This document shows, in pieces, positions 1 through 12,560 of a DNA stretch of 64,000 nt. The stretch is from Anseranas semipalmata (lineage: Eukaryota; Chordata; Aves; Anseriformes; Anseranatidae). The notes below the pieces were generated by a model, which worked only from the letters and a program-made list of their open reading frames with translations, was not told the origin of the DNA and did not search any database. The DNA lies in NCBI GenBank assembly GCA_013399115.1, contig VXAA01006072.1, positions 357,690-421,689 on the forward strand. Direction: 5' to 3'. How positions within the stretch are numbered: position 1 is the stretch's first letter; each line of letters begins with the position of its first letter. The translations under genes and the position numbers were made by a program.

Positions 1-831
1 CTGACTTTGTAAGGTGTGAAAGGATGCCCCAGTACTTTTCCCTGAGAAGGGAAAGTGGAGAAGCAGCTTGTAAATTCTTCTATCAGTATTTTCCTTTCAA
101 TGCAACAACCTGTGTTTCAGAGATAGCAGTCAAAATGCAACAATAAAAACAACTCTGCCATCTCTATCACAGACATTCCATTATCTGTTCATATAGACAC
201 TATTGCAACCTATTCTTTTCATCAACTTTTTCGCATCCCAGCAGATGCACTACCCAATCTTCCTGAAAATGATTTATCTGAATTTCATACAAATCATAAT
301 CAATACTCACAGAAGTGTGTTAGCTGTTTGCATTAATATATTTGTTTTACATGTAGGAACCACCTGCATCTGTAAAAAGTACCCAAAAAATTCTCTGAAA
401 GGGGAGAGCATGGCTAGAAAAGCAGGGCAACTTAAAATTTCGGTCTGTAACGTGAGCTGCCTATTCGCCACCAAATTAGTAAGCATCGGGGAAAACCCTC
501 AAATTCTGTGTATGTCATCTCTCTTCTCAAACAGATCTGAAGTAAGTGCCCTCTGAGATCAGGTTATCTTGTAGCAGATGGTCTTTCCTTCAGGACATGG
601 ATGCTAAAGCCACAGACACGTTCCAAATCCATTTAAACATCAGATTATGCTCACCGCTGTCAGCCGAAGGAGCTGGGAGACAGCAGCAGCTCCAGCCTGC
701 TCCATTAATCAAAATTCAGCGAGAAAAGCCAACATGCTGCTATAAAATCCCCTGACTCGATGCCAACACCACGCACAGGGAACCTAATGCCATCAATCTT
801 ACTTTTTCTCCCTGAACAGTAAGATGCAGCT

Positions 832-857
832 GGGGAGGGGGGGAGCAATGATGGGGG
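832..857 (+). other. Possible G-quadruplex-forming G-run cluster
   Basis: The plus strand has a run of four G, one A, a run of seven G, a nine-base spacer and a run of five G. The run of seven can supply two G-triplets, so four G-triplets are available. Folding is an inference from the pattern only. Confidence 0.35.
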
Positions 858-1584
858 CTTGGCCAAATGAGCAGAGCCAGGAGAAGATTTTTTTGACAAC
901 TCTCATAGGGCGAAATGACACAAAGTTGACAGGTATGAAACAGGAAACCAACCTAAACATTCCTTTGTACAGATCAGCCCCAGTTTAACCTTTTAAAACA
1001 CCGAGGTGTAACACTTGCTGAACCCTGCAGCACTGCGAAACCATCCAGGAGGGCAGACAGGCAACACCTGGAGGTTTTATTTTGATCTAAAAAGGGAAAA
1101 AAGTGTCATAACATAGGGAGGCATCCAAAATTTCCTGCTACAATATCGCCACTTTAATTTTTAGGCAACAGATTGCAATGTAAAAACCTGACTCAGTTAG
1201 GATCTTCATTTTCTCTCTGAAAAACACAAGAGGCCTCATAAGTAAAGTTAACAGGGACATTACAGCAATAAAACATTAGTCCCGTTCCATGCTGCCTGCC
1301 TTGTGTTTATTGCTGAATCGTTAGTTTATCGTGATTTTTACTTTTCCTATTTCTCCGAGAAAATATCGCTGGGTAGGGTGTTAGTACCCAGTCCTGGGAG
1401 ACCTGCAAGGCCTGCAGTGGCTTCTCTGCAGCACCCACTTTGTTCATCGCGAGTGGAGAGAGAAGCAGAGGTAGGGCACACTCCAGATATTCCATGTCCC
1501 AGCTTGCACGGCTGCCAGTATCACGGCGCACCTCTGCAGCATCAGGGCACGGGCTGCTGCTCAGGCATTCAGCCTGGTGCAAGA

Positions 1585-1618
1585 CTATTTATTTACTTAT
1601 TTATTCACTTATTATTGT
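1585..1618. repeat. Degenerate TTTA-type simple repeat
   Basis: The stretch is made of imperfect TATT/TTTA units with interspersed C. It is short and interrupted, so it behaves as low-complexity sequence. Confidence 0.5.
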
Positions 1619-1874
1619 ATTGGCTTTTTTCTGACATGCTTCAAACCCTCCTGATGCCCTTGATGTCACCAGCAGTTGCACCCAGATAACGATTCCTGGA
1701 CTGAGCACACAGCTCTTGTTTTATGGCTAATCAAAGGAGCAGAGGTTATTGTATCCTCAAAATCTAAAGCCAAGCTGTATTCCTTACAGGACCTTGTCAA
1801 TTCTGGTAGTTTTTGTTCTCAAATATTGTTCTATTTACCTCATGACTTGTTAGAAAGCAATTTATGAAATGTTT

Positions 1875-1892
1875 AATATTTCATGAAATATT
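1875..1892. repeat. Perfect 18-bp palindrome
   Basis: The string AATATTTCATGAAATATT equals its own reverse complement. It is AT-rich and has no associated gene. It could be chance in AT-rich DNA. Confidence 0.6.
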
Positions 1893-3999
1893 TGAATGTT
1901 TAATGGGTTGTTTTCCAAACCTGTCTTCCCTCTATGGAATTCTGAAATCTCTGCAAGGATTGCAGGTTTTAATTTTCTTACTATTATAAATTACTCTTCT
2001 AATGACATTGGCTAACTGGCAGAAATCTACCTCTATGGGTACTAATCTTGGGTACCCCAAATTCTAAAATTTACCAATAGTGTTTATTTTGAGACTCAAA
2101 CAAGAAAACCTCAGCTATTCAAGTATGGTTGTTCCCGCATTTGGCATCTCCTCAAATCACCTGCTCTTTTCTACATCATAGTTTGAAACCTCACATAAAA
2201 CACAACCGACATGCCTGCAATCCCGTGCTGTATGCCTTACAGAAGTCCCTCCATCCTCCCAATATGATCTTCAGAATTTTCTTTACAAGTCCACTGCACA
2301 GACTACAGCTCTTCATCATTCATCGGCCAGATCCCTGTGAACAACTCCCATCTTCAGCACACTTTGCTCCACGTCCCTCACACGCAGGAAGGAGAGCAGT
2401 CTCTAGAAAGTGATGGGGGTTTTTTTGCATTTTCTCTCGATTTTTCCAGTGAATGCCATTTCCATTAGGTCTAGTCTTTAGAGAAAGACTCTGTTTTTAT
2501 GTATCATGTTGATGCATGAGGAAAAAAAGAAGAGATGCCAAACTGTGTTACCTATTTAATACTGAAGGGTAATGACATTTCCTCTTTTAACATGGATGCG
2601 ATCCAGCTGTATCTATTTCTTGTTACCAACTACTTTAATGTTCGAAGCGTGTGGCTCAGTCCCAGAAGCACTCCCAAAGTGAGCACCAGGGTATAATATG
2701 CCCTCACTCGCATCTCTGTAAGCAAAGAGCACTCAGAGGAGATGCTCTGCGATACATTGTCTGCTGAGAGAAGTATGGGACACAGAGGGGAAGGAGTCTG
2801 AATGGCTCGTTACTTGCAATGGTGTCTGTGACAAGATTTTATACTTTTAATATGCCTGTCTTACCGGAAAATGATTGCCCTTCCCAGCAGATAATTTCTC
2901 TCTTGCCAGGGCCATCAGCCCAACAAACAGGCTCCTACAGAGCTCTCCCAGTTGCTAGGTCAAGCTGGTGCTTTGCTGCAAGACGGACACCGGAGGGCTA
3001 GCTGCATAAACACCACCTCCTCCAGCACCTGACGGACTCGCCACGGGTTCGGGAATTTCTGCAGTCATTGAGATTCATCACGCACACAGTACGGTGAGAG
3101 GTGCCACGGGGTACAACGCCACGTCAGAGCGCGAGCCCGGCTGCAAAGCCGAGGAGGATGCAGGCTCCGTGGCTCAGGCGAGCAGGAGCTCCAGGAAGCT
3201 GCTGCTTTTCTCACCTTTCCTATTAAAACACTAATGGTGCCCAGCCATTTTCCTTGCAGAAAGGGGCTCAGTAATTAATGCCCAGTGTACTGCCCAGTAC
3301 AGATTTTCAAAATCTGTTGCACAGCTAGGTACCAGGATATTCTTTTTATTGGGTTTGACATGAAGAAAAAGTTATGAAGAAATATAATTGCAAATCCGAC
3401 AGGGCTGTCATACAGGGGGTTAAATTACTGTAATAATAATAAACGAGTCAGTAACTGCATTTTCCAGTATGCCCCAAACTCTCTTTTCTATACCTTTTCC
3501 TTGTGCTGGTAGCCTGTGTGTTTTCAGTAAGAGCATTTACTGGTACTGTCCACTCACTATTGAATCCTCTGGCACTTACCCATTGATCTCTTACCTGCAG
3601 CTCAATAGCAAATTAAAGTCCAAGGTCAAGCCTTTTTTAGCGGGTTGTTTACATTCTGTACAAGCCCCTGCCTTTCTCTGTCTGAGGTAGCCTGAATGTG
3701 GATATTAGCTGCTGATCCAGTCACCATTACCGGTTTTGATTATATCAGCCACAGGGAAAGGGCTTTGATCCGCAGAAAGAGGCGGCCAAACAAATAAGTT
3801 TCTGCTTGTACCACCAGCAGAATGACAAGCAGGGAGGTGGCTTTGGCCTTCTGCAAAGAAAGGCAAAAGTTGCTGCCTGCAATGTGAGGGCAAGGTGAGG
3901 AAGAGCATTCACTGCAGTGGCGAGACCCGGAGGCCCTGGGGTGTAAACGTGCAGTGGGATAAAAGCCGTGGAGCTGCTGCAGGTATTTCCTTGTTATAG

Positions 4000-4170
4000 G
4001 AGGGGAGGTGATTCCAGAGCCAGCCTGGAAGCGAATGAAGGCGACACGCTGGAATCGGCAGTGGCAAACGCCAGCCCTCCGAGCCCCGTTCCTCGGGGCA
4101 GGGGCCCCTGCCCCGCAGCGGGCAGACCGGGCCGCACACCGCGCGCAGCGTCAGGGCGGATAAATCGCGA
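4000..4170. promoter_or_regulatory. Short CpG-dense patch
   Basis: CpG dinucleotides and C+G runs are concentrated here while the flanks are AT-rich. It contains a perfect 22-bp palindrome at 4,094-4,115. Short open frames cross it on both strands, as high GC content permits. No TATA box, initiator or splice structure marks it as a promoter. It may be an orphan CpG island or a GC-biased patch. Confidence 0.35.
4094..4115. repeat. Perfect 22-bp GC palindrome
   Basis: The arm CGGGGCAGGGG is followed at once by its exact reverse complement, with no spacer. It contains the GGGGCCCC core and would form a very stable hairpin in single-stranded DNA or RNA. It lies in the middle of the CpG-dense patch. 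Confidence 0.8.
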
Positions 4171-6825
4171 GCACCTTCCCCTGGCTGCGAGACGCATGAT
4201 AGCTTCCTGACCTTCCATCACAAACTGAAACTGCACAGCAGCATGCTACGTGCCAGCTATCAAACTCTTAATTTTTTATGCCAGTAACTCTTTTAATAAG
4301 AATTCTTTAAATATTTATGAAAAAAATGTACAAAGCCAGTTCAACAAGACACGATAGCTTTAATCTCAGCACGCTCTGCAGCATTCCTGCCTGCTGCTCT
4401 GTACTCACTCTAGAAACAACAGAAATGACTTGCAGAGTCACCTAATCCCCTAAAGATGAAATTCCAGCCTTGCTGCAGCTGATGGGAATTTTGCCATTGA
4501 CTGCAACATGGTGAGGGTTTCAACATCCTTCTTTGCAAGTCACCTGAACACCGTCCTGGACTAAGTCACAATATTAAAAGCACAATGCTCTACTTCTCCA
4601 GAAAGTGAACATTAGGCAGTGCTTCTTCAAGTGCAAAATTTGATGTGAATTTTATTTTCAATGCTGTCAATTCCAAAACAATTTCATAGGAAGCGCCCTT
4701 GCTAGGCTGCTAGTTCATTGCTCAAATTGATATTAGCCACACATTTGCAGTTGGGTTATCTTTGAATTTTGACTAAAACTAACCTCATAAAATCTTTCTT
4801 GAATTACCTAGGAAACAAAATCCACAGTCTGGTCCTGATGTAGGATAATTGGTATGCAATCCTGCATATCCACCTGCAGTAGCTGTCTGTTCATAAATGC
4901 ATATTTCTTTATTAATATGGGGATACTTTAATCTCAGTCTAATTTTACCTTTAGGGAAGCTATATCCTGAGGCTGCCAGGAGCTAAAATCCTCCAGATGC
5001 AATAGTGCAATTTGTATTCAGACCACCAGGTCTATCTGTCAACATGTTTGTCTCCTGTATCTGCCAACTCTTATTTATAATCCCATTCAGATTAATGAAT
5101 GACAGTAGTTCTCATCACAAGAAATTTGATTAATCAATTTAAGTGCTTAATCACTCCAGCCTTGGTGAGAACTGTACAGAAGGGATGTTGCCTTGATACG
5201 GACAAAGTTGTAAGATGTAGGAGAAAAATGTCACAGCTTTGCCTCGAACAATTCAAATGGGGAGCATACATGGGATTCTTGACAGGATTACAAGGCTTCC
5301 AGGAGTTAACAGTTTCCTTAGGGCTAGCAGTCATGGTCAATTAGTCACGAAATATCCTTTTGAAACCACCTCCCAATCTGACACAAAAGGCCTCACTATT
5401 CACCTAATTTCTTGCTGCCCATGCCATTTGCCACTGCACTGAAAAATCTTAACACCCGTGGGGGATCACTGCGGTCGCTTGCACAGCGGGGACACCGGGC
5501 GGCTCCAAATTAGCTCCTGCTCAGCGCGCTCCCGGTCTGCACAGACCTGCACAGCCCAGCGACAGCCAGCTCGAGTCCTTGCCGCCTTTTTAACGTGAAC
5601 AAAAATATGAAGAAAAAGAGGCAGCTCCAGCATCCCACCTCCCAGCCACAAATGGAACCGGGCTCCGGAACGATCCCCGGCCCTTACAGCAACCAACCGT
5701 GCTCTTTCTTCCGAGGTCTTCATTAAAAATAATTAACAACATAAAAAAAGAGCCTCTTACAATCCTGACATCTGTTCCTGAAGCACAGATAAACTGTAAT
5801 AATAAAGAAAAGGAAATAATCAGTAAAAGATGCAGCCATTCTAAACAGTCTAAACAATCCAAATATTCCAAACACAAGGAAAGTAGCTTGAAAACTGGAC
5901 AGGTTTCTTGTCCAGGCAACGCTGTTATGACATTAAACACAAGTGCACAAGAGATTGTACTTTCACCCTGAGAACTCTCAGAGGGCTCCCAGGCATAAAA
6001 ATAGGAGCTATGGTTTAAGTAATCTTAAATAGTAAAATACTGACACATGCACTCCATTATACGCACAGCAAAAGTGGTGCAGACAGATGCAAACCCAGTG
6101 GTTACACATCTCTCTAAACAGGTATAGCATGTTCAGATGAGATTTTGTAAGGAAGTTGGAGCAGTTGTAAAGAACTCTGAGATGTTGGACAATGTTAAGA
6201 ACCAAGTTAAAATAATATGAAAGCCATGTACTCACGGTTACTACAATAAGCTACATCACAGGCATTTGAGAAATGGATGAGAACACAAGACCGAACCCCA
6301 TATATCAAAGAAAGTATAAAACGTGACACAGGAAAAGGTAATCAACACAGTATTGCATACAGGAAAAGACATCACAACATCACAACTAAATACTTGATTT
6401 CCGCCTTTCTCTGCCAAATAGAGTCTCGCTGAAACACCTGATAGCAGAAACCCTAACTTGGTGAAGTCTGATAAAGTTATAAACGTCCAGAAAAGATGCT
6501 TCATTGAAGTACTGGGCTTGGTAAGCTCCCTTAAGTGCTGCTTTTCTGGCACCACATCACGCAGAAGCCTACACGTGACACCTCAAGCAGTTACGGCTCT
6601 ATGCTGTATGCGGGTTCACATAGATTAAGAATAGAGATGTATGTTAAAAAAGATGTCTTGGCTATAGGTCCATACCTTGACCAGTGGGCACAAACTGGTT
6701 TTGCAGTTTACAGGAAATAAGATAAAGAGAGAAATAACTAGATATGCTACTCTGACTAAGAAGAAAAAGCAAAGAGCATTCTTAAAACTGAACGACAATC
6801 TGGGTTTTCTTTGCAATTTTGCCCA
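4171..6825. other. Unique DNA, no gene recognised
   Basis: The sequence is AT-rich apart from a small GC-richer patch around 5,460-5,580. Overlapping open frames of up to 116 codons on the minus strand (5,590-5,940) have no recognisable domain; that one is Leu/Phe/Cys-rich in the way antisense AT-rich DNA often is. No repeat family was recognised. Confidence 0.5.
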
Positions 6826-6905
6826 TCATCAATGGGTTACTTTGAATAATAAGGACAGGATACAACTTGCTGAAGTTTTTCCATTTGTAAAATGGGCTCA
6901 AAAAT
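6826..6905 (+). mobile_element. MIR/L2-like ancient repeat remnant
   Basis: The segment ends in 'TTTTCCATTTGTAAAATGGG', close to the hallmark MIR/L2 3' string (TTTCCTCATCTGTAAAATGGG in the families as I know them). It is preceded about 45 bases upstream by 'TGGGTTACTTTGAATAA', which resembles the conserved MIR core 'TGGGTGACCTTGGGCAA'. Order and spacing of the two blocks fit a plus-strand remnant. Divergence is high and only two blocks are recognisable, so this is a tentative call. Confidence 0.4.
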
Positions 6906-9900
6906 TGACAAAATATTAAACATACAAAATAAAATGTATCTGTAAAGTCAGAAATGGATTTAACCTTATACCATTAGCAGGGAGATCATTAAAATGTAAG
7001 ATGCACAAGCACGTGTTGACTTTGTGTTCCCGCAATTAGGAATGGCAAACTTGGAAAGCAAGTCATAGCTAAATTAGTGAAGAGACTTCTAATAGGTAGC
7101 TTCCCTGGGCTGCTACATACCAAGTCATCCCACGGAGATTTCTAATAATAGGTTTGCATTTTTGTCCCCTGAGACATATCTGAGGAAAAAGCTGGAAAAA
7201 TCCTCAGGGTTTATCTAACATATAAAAGTTGCCCAAGAAGGAAGTACCACCACAAAGTCTTGCCGTAACCTCCCTGCTTGTCTCTCCAGGGCATTTGCTT
7301 ATGCATCTTCTGCTAGAAAGGTAATAATGTAAGAAATTGTCCTCTGGTACGCTGGAAAGCTGACAGGCCCCAGATGGAGAAAGCAAGAGATGCAAGACCG
7401 TGTGGAAGATGGTGTATTTCTGCTGTGCCGACTAGACAAGGGAAATTACATCTGCTGTTCACAGCATGTGTAGCTACTTGAAACCATGTATCCAAGTAGG
7501 AATATTTCTTTATATTCCGTATTAGCATGCATTTCCACTAAAAGAAAAAGATAAAGGAAATAAACTAACACACACTTTACAGTTTATGAACCGTGATGTA
7601 GAAATAAACAGTATTTGGAAACTGTGCATCTATAGGTTACAGAACACCATCATTTCTATTCGGACAACACCTTCCACATCCCCAAATCCTGGCATTCATA
7701 TTGGGATGCACTCGTCAGAAGTGCCTGTGAGCAGAACTGGGAGATGTTTCAGATGATGGATAAGAGCAAAGTTGAATACTGATCGTTGCTTTCCAAGGGG
7801 AGGATCTAGGAGATGAGGCCCAAAGGAGTGAGGCCGTGCAGTGTGAACACAGCTCTGAAGCTACTTTTGTGCATGACATGATAAAACAACAAAAAAAATG
7901 TATGTGACACCTAAATCTCAGGAATAACATCATCATCTCTTCCACGAGAGAGAAGTTTTACACAGAAGTACCACTCTTAACTGGCTTATATCTGAACATA
8001 TGACAAAGAAGCAAGTGCTCTTCATGAATTGGCCCTGAATATTAAGATAGGCATCTTGTGAACCACCAGTCAATACTGCTTCAGCTAGGAAACAGCTGTC
8101 CTGCTGCCAAGTGCTGTCCTGTGGCCGCTCACTGGAAATTAACATCTGAGGTCTCCTGATGACATTCTTCAGGAATCCAAGCCAGGCATTATTAAACCTT
8201 TGCATCAACAATCCAATGACAAATAGGGAATTGCTGCAACAAAACTAGGAAATGACAAAAGGAACATGGAAGAGCAGGCAGCATGGGCTGGGTAGTTATG
8301 CAGAGTGAAATTGGACATTTTGGTAAGACGAACAGACGTACCAAGCCGAAATATGTCACGTATGTGGCATGCGTGAGGTCAGCCTACATCATCGATGTAT
8401 CCTTACTGTTCCTGCACTCTTACTGTCTCTTGGTGGCGTATCTTATAAGATTTCTGGGAAGCCACAATGGTAGGTCAGGATTAGAGCCACTGCATCATCA
8501 GACACACCACCTGCAAGCAGTTGGGCTAGAGAGGCATTTGCTGCACGGGCACCTGATACCAATCACACAGAGGTTATCACCAGCAAGGGAAATACTCGAG
8601 ACGAGGAAGTTGAGTATTAGAAGGTGGAAGGAAAACTCACTGATGGCTCAAACTGCACATGCTGTGTGCTCCAAGCATCTCTATACAAGTGAGTACACAA
8701 GATATTAGGATTCTTACTTGGCAAGATTTTCAACATTTACCTCTGCCATCTAAGAGCAAGTGACCAGGAGACAGATGACCCCTTTGGACTTGTGTACAAA
8801 CAGGGTGGCATAAGCTTTACAGGTGGACAGCTTAACGATACCCCATTAAATATGAAACAGTTTGAGTTTGCAAGCGATTAGTAAGAACAAGTCTGGATGA
8901 AGTAAACTTAATGTGAAACCTAGACTCTCATTCTCTGGTAAGAGAAAAGCAGCCCAGTGACCTTGACATCAGTGAGGGGTTAATAAAAACAAAAGTGATA
9001 TGAAAGACTGCTTTGTCTCCACGAGATAGTTTTCTCGCTGAACACCATCTTGGCAGTAACTCAAGTAAGATACATAAAACCCACAGGCTAGAGCTCTGTA
9101 GCAGAGACAATTTATCTGGGTCCCCACACATCATATAGACTCCAGAAGCTTGTGCAACTGCCCTTTTTTCAGGTATGAGGATTTCCTGACTGTCACCACA
9201 AGGTTAGAAGAATTGTGAGCTAGGAAATCATGGAGCATATTAAAGTCAGACTGAAATATGACCACAATACACAGAAGCGTTTTATATTTATTCTCTTTTA
9301 GGAATGTTATAAAGAGAATATAATGAGAATGTTGCAAACAAGTCAAGTGTTTTCTTCTTAATCTGGCAATAAAAATATGTCAAAGAAATGCTTAAAGTCC
9401 TAATAGGAGAACAAAAAAATAATGGTCTAGGCAATGACAAGATTTAGCTGTGATTGTACTTGAAGGCTTTAATCATGTCTACTACAACATAAATTGAAAA
9501 TCAGATACAAACCTGTACTAACTATTAATGTCTGTGTTGGTTTTCTCAGCAGTTAGGAGGGCTGAGACTGAACAGATTCAGTGGAGGTTAATGAAGTACG
9601 TAGAGGTCTGAATACATTTATATCTGAGGAACCATTGTACAAAAAAGAATTATTTAGCTGTTCTTAGAGGAGAGCTGACTGAGGTAGCATATATACAACT
9701 ACAAAAAAGTATTTAGAAAGTCATTAGTCATTCCACTGTAATAAAAGAACAAAGAATTTCTTGATTAATATCTAAAAATCTTTGAATGAATTAAAAGGAA
9801 ATACTCTTTTTTTCAATGGATAGCTAGGCTTTAGAAGTCAGCACTGGGGAAAGGGGAGAGTTTGATGTTCAAGATGGATTTCAAAGGGAGGGCTGAATAA

Positions 9901-11724
9901 TGTAACGACTCAGAGTGTAGCAGAGCTGTGACGAAAGCTTGGGTAAGAATAATTGACAGGGACAGCATCAATACTTCTGTCTGACCTGGAACCCTTTGAA
10001 AACACATGGATTTTAAAGCTACATTCATATTTGGATGCTCTCAGGTGTACTCTGTTCAACAGAAACACCCAGAGAGAGCAGGGGGAAACAAATGCCATGG
10101 GAAACTGAACAGGGAGCCAGGAGGGTGAAAAGCTAATACTGCGTTTGTGGGAAAGAGATCAAGGATGAGCTTAGAGTAAAAATGTCAAATATCCAATAAA
10201 TGCCATAGAACACCACTTTCTCAAGTCCAGCTACCTTTAGTGTGACCATGATGCAGACAGGTTGTGCAGAAGTTAGAAGTTTTTATTACCCAACCAAATG
10301 TCTTTTTTTGGGAAAAAAATAGACCATTACAGCATGAGGCCAGAAGGGAAACTATACAAGATCTGACTGTGCCCTGGCAAAAGTAGCCTGATCCAGTATT
10401 TTTGCACACACACGACAGAAAAAAGCTGCTTCTGCTAATGGCTGTGGTGGGGTGGAGAGCATGGGATACAAGTGCATGAAGGACACAGACCTCAGCACAC
10501 AGGACTGAGTGCGTTCAGTCTTTCAGATTCTGGCAAATAAAGACAAGTTTAACAAATGCAATTGATAAATATATAAGTATCTAAAACAGCTTCTGGGAGC
10601 TATGAATTATGCACACAGATTTATCTTGGATTAATTTTGTGCTGGAATGGACCAGAAGTCTTCGCTGAAATCTTTTTTTGGCAGCCTCTCCTGTGCAAAA
10701 TTAGCCCCGGAGTTATCTGTAGACTGTACCTACAAAGTGACGCATTCAGCTGGTTTGTGAGCTACTCAATTTCTTGGTACTATTCTCTTTTTACTGCTTA
10801 TTTACATTTAAGACCAGAAATCACTAGAGTCAGTGATTCAATAATCAACACACAGAGTCTTCCCAGCCTGATCACTTTAAGTTCTTTGCAAAGGTAGCAT
10901 AATTCACATTATAACAACAAAATTACTTAGTGGAAAAATAACACAGTTATGGAAAGGCAATCCGTATTCCATCAAGGGAGTTTCGAAAGTTGATATTCGC
11001 TTCTCCATCACTGAAAATATTCTTTACATCAATTCATTTAAGGTTTTCAGCAGCTCCTGAATTCTGAACGTTGAATCCGAGTGCACACAAAACTTGGAAG
11101 GATATGACCTTCAAACCTCTTTCTAATGAATTCCTTAATTAAAAAGCATTTATACAACCTAAAACAAATTATTGTGTATGCCAATACTAAATCTTTCCAT
11201 TCCAATTTAAAATCCTTAGACCTTCACGATCACTCACAAGCATTGGCAGGAACTACAGTAAGTTAGCATTTCAGAATGTCTTTCTGGACAAGCTATTGTA
11301 GAAATACTAGGTTTCTATTGCTTGCAATCAACTTATAAATATTTCATTCCTGCCCTAATAATCCAAACAGCAAAGCATTAATTTCTTAAGATTAGTGTGC
11401 CTAAACTTACTGAAGTTCACAACCAGCAAACAGAGCTGAGTGCTTTTGACATTCAGTAAGTAGAAAATGTCGACATTTTACTTGTATTAATTTTGTATTA
11501 AAGAATGGAAAGCCCATTTTCACAACAGATAATAGCTGTTGGGAAAGGCCTACTATTCCGAGATATTCAAAATGGATATACGTTGCTGCATGAACAGCAG
11601 CAGAATTTCAGAGGCCTCTCTCTAAGTCTTCTTGAGATGACATTATCGGTAAGTCTTTGTACGTTGCTGTTCTGCCCTTTGAAGAGCTGTTCGGGACAAT
11701 TTAGTAGTTACGACACTTGGACTG
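6906..11724. other. Unique DNA, no gene recognised
   Basis: This is nearly 5 kb of AT-rich sequence. The longest open frame, plus strand 8,283-8,705 (141 codons), has no domain, coiled coil or signal peptide that I recognise and no splice or promoter context. Frames on the minus strand at 7,715-8,211 and 8,928-9,346 are similarly anonymous. No LINE, LTR or RNA gene was seen. Confidence 0.5.
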
Positions 11725-12394
11725 TTGAGTGTTCTTCTGCAGGGACTATTCCTCTCCAGCAGCAGATTTAGGTGTCCCCCTCACGCTGACCCTAATGCCT
11801 CCATTAGCCCAGCAATGGGAAAAGCAAGACATCAGTCTTCGCCGGCGCTCAGGGTGGAAAACCGTAGCTCTAGCACCCTCCTTACCCTCCGTTCCGTGCA
11901 CCAGGAAGGGAAGACACAGAGTCCTGCCACGTACAGCCCACCCAGCATCAGCGACCGTGGGGCCCTGAGATCAGAAGCTGCACCAGGCTGGGACCTTACG
12001 CCTGCCGCGCTCGGTAAGGAGGGACCGACCTCTCCCCCGCCGGCGGCTGCAGCAGCAAGGGCAGGGTCCCCGAAGCAAACGCACATCAATTAAGTACCTA
12101 ATCTGAAATGTCCCCCATATACAAATGTGACATGAAGGGATTTAATTTTGCTTTTAACTAACTTGTCACTAGCATCCAATTATAGAACCTGTGGGCTCTG
12201 CTGATTAATTATGGATTAACTAAATGCAAGCCTTCACACAAATTAATCTTACAAACTCTGCTCACGCCGATGGGATCTTATACATCCCCCTTCAACCCTC
12301 CATACTTTTTTTTTATTTTTTCTTTTTTTTTTTTTTAATAAGAAGCTGAAGAAGCTAACCAATAGTATCAACCAAATCTTTATCAACCAAATTA
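11725..12394. other. GC-richer stretch leading into CpG island
   Basis: A plus-strand frame of 122 codons (11,725-12,090) is open because stop codons are rare in GC-richer DNA. Its product is Ser/Pro/Ala-rich with no known domain. At 12,130-12,260 the sequence turns AT-rich with several TAATTA/ATTAAT homeodomain-type cores (for example around 12,200-12,250). A T-rich tract follows at 12,306-12,336. Confidence 0.4.
12306..12336. repeat. Poly-T-rich low-complexity tract
   Basis: About 31 bases are almost all T, interrupted by one A and one C. It could be a mononucleotide expansion or the reverse complement of an old poly-A tail; no retrocopy body is visible beside it. Confidence 0.6.
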
Positions 12395-12560
12395 TTTAGC
12401 AGGCAACCGGAGCTGCAGTCAGAGCGGCGTGCCCGCGCCTTCCCCCTGCCCGCGCTGCAGGTAACCCAGAGGGCAGGGCGAGCCGCGGGGCGCCACGCGG
12501 GCCCCAGGCTCCCCCTGCGCTCACCGCGCCGGTCCTGAGAGATTCAGGCGGTGACGGGGA
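12395..12560. promoter_or_regulatory. Small dense CpG island
   Basis: By hand I count about 19 CpG in roughly 165 bases, against very few in the flanks. This is the density of an unmethylated promoter-type island. It contains a plus-strand donor-like site (CTGCAG|GTAACC, cut at 12,460/12,461) and a minus-strand donor-like site (GCG|GTGAGC, GT at 12,523-12,524). A first exon on either strand is therefore possible, but no convincing coding frame or downstream exon supports it. It could equally be an orphan island acting as an enhancer or an unannotated non-coding RNA promoter. Confidence 0.45.

Larger units (their letters stand above)
1..3999. other. Unique AT-rich DNA, no gene recognised
   Basis: Open frames here are at most 128 codons, lack any domain I recognise and overlap one another on both strands, as expected of chance. 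No LINE, tRNA or LTR signature was found. Minor structures (a G-run cluster, a TTTA-rich stretch and an 18-bp palindrome) are listed separately. On the minus strand there are two good splice-donor-like strings near 3,578 and 3,597 (reading G|gtaagtg and CTGCAG|gtaaga), but no convincing matching acceptor or conserved peptide, so no exon is called. Confidence 0.55.

Noticed and set aside
8283..8705. 141-codon plus-strand open frame
   Set aside because: No recognised domain, no promoter, splice or poly-A context, and length within reach of chance for 64 kb in six frames.
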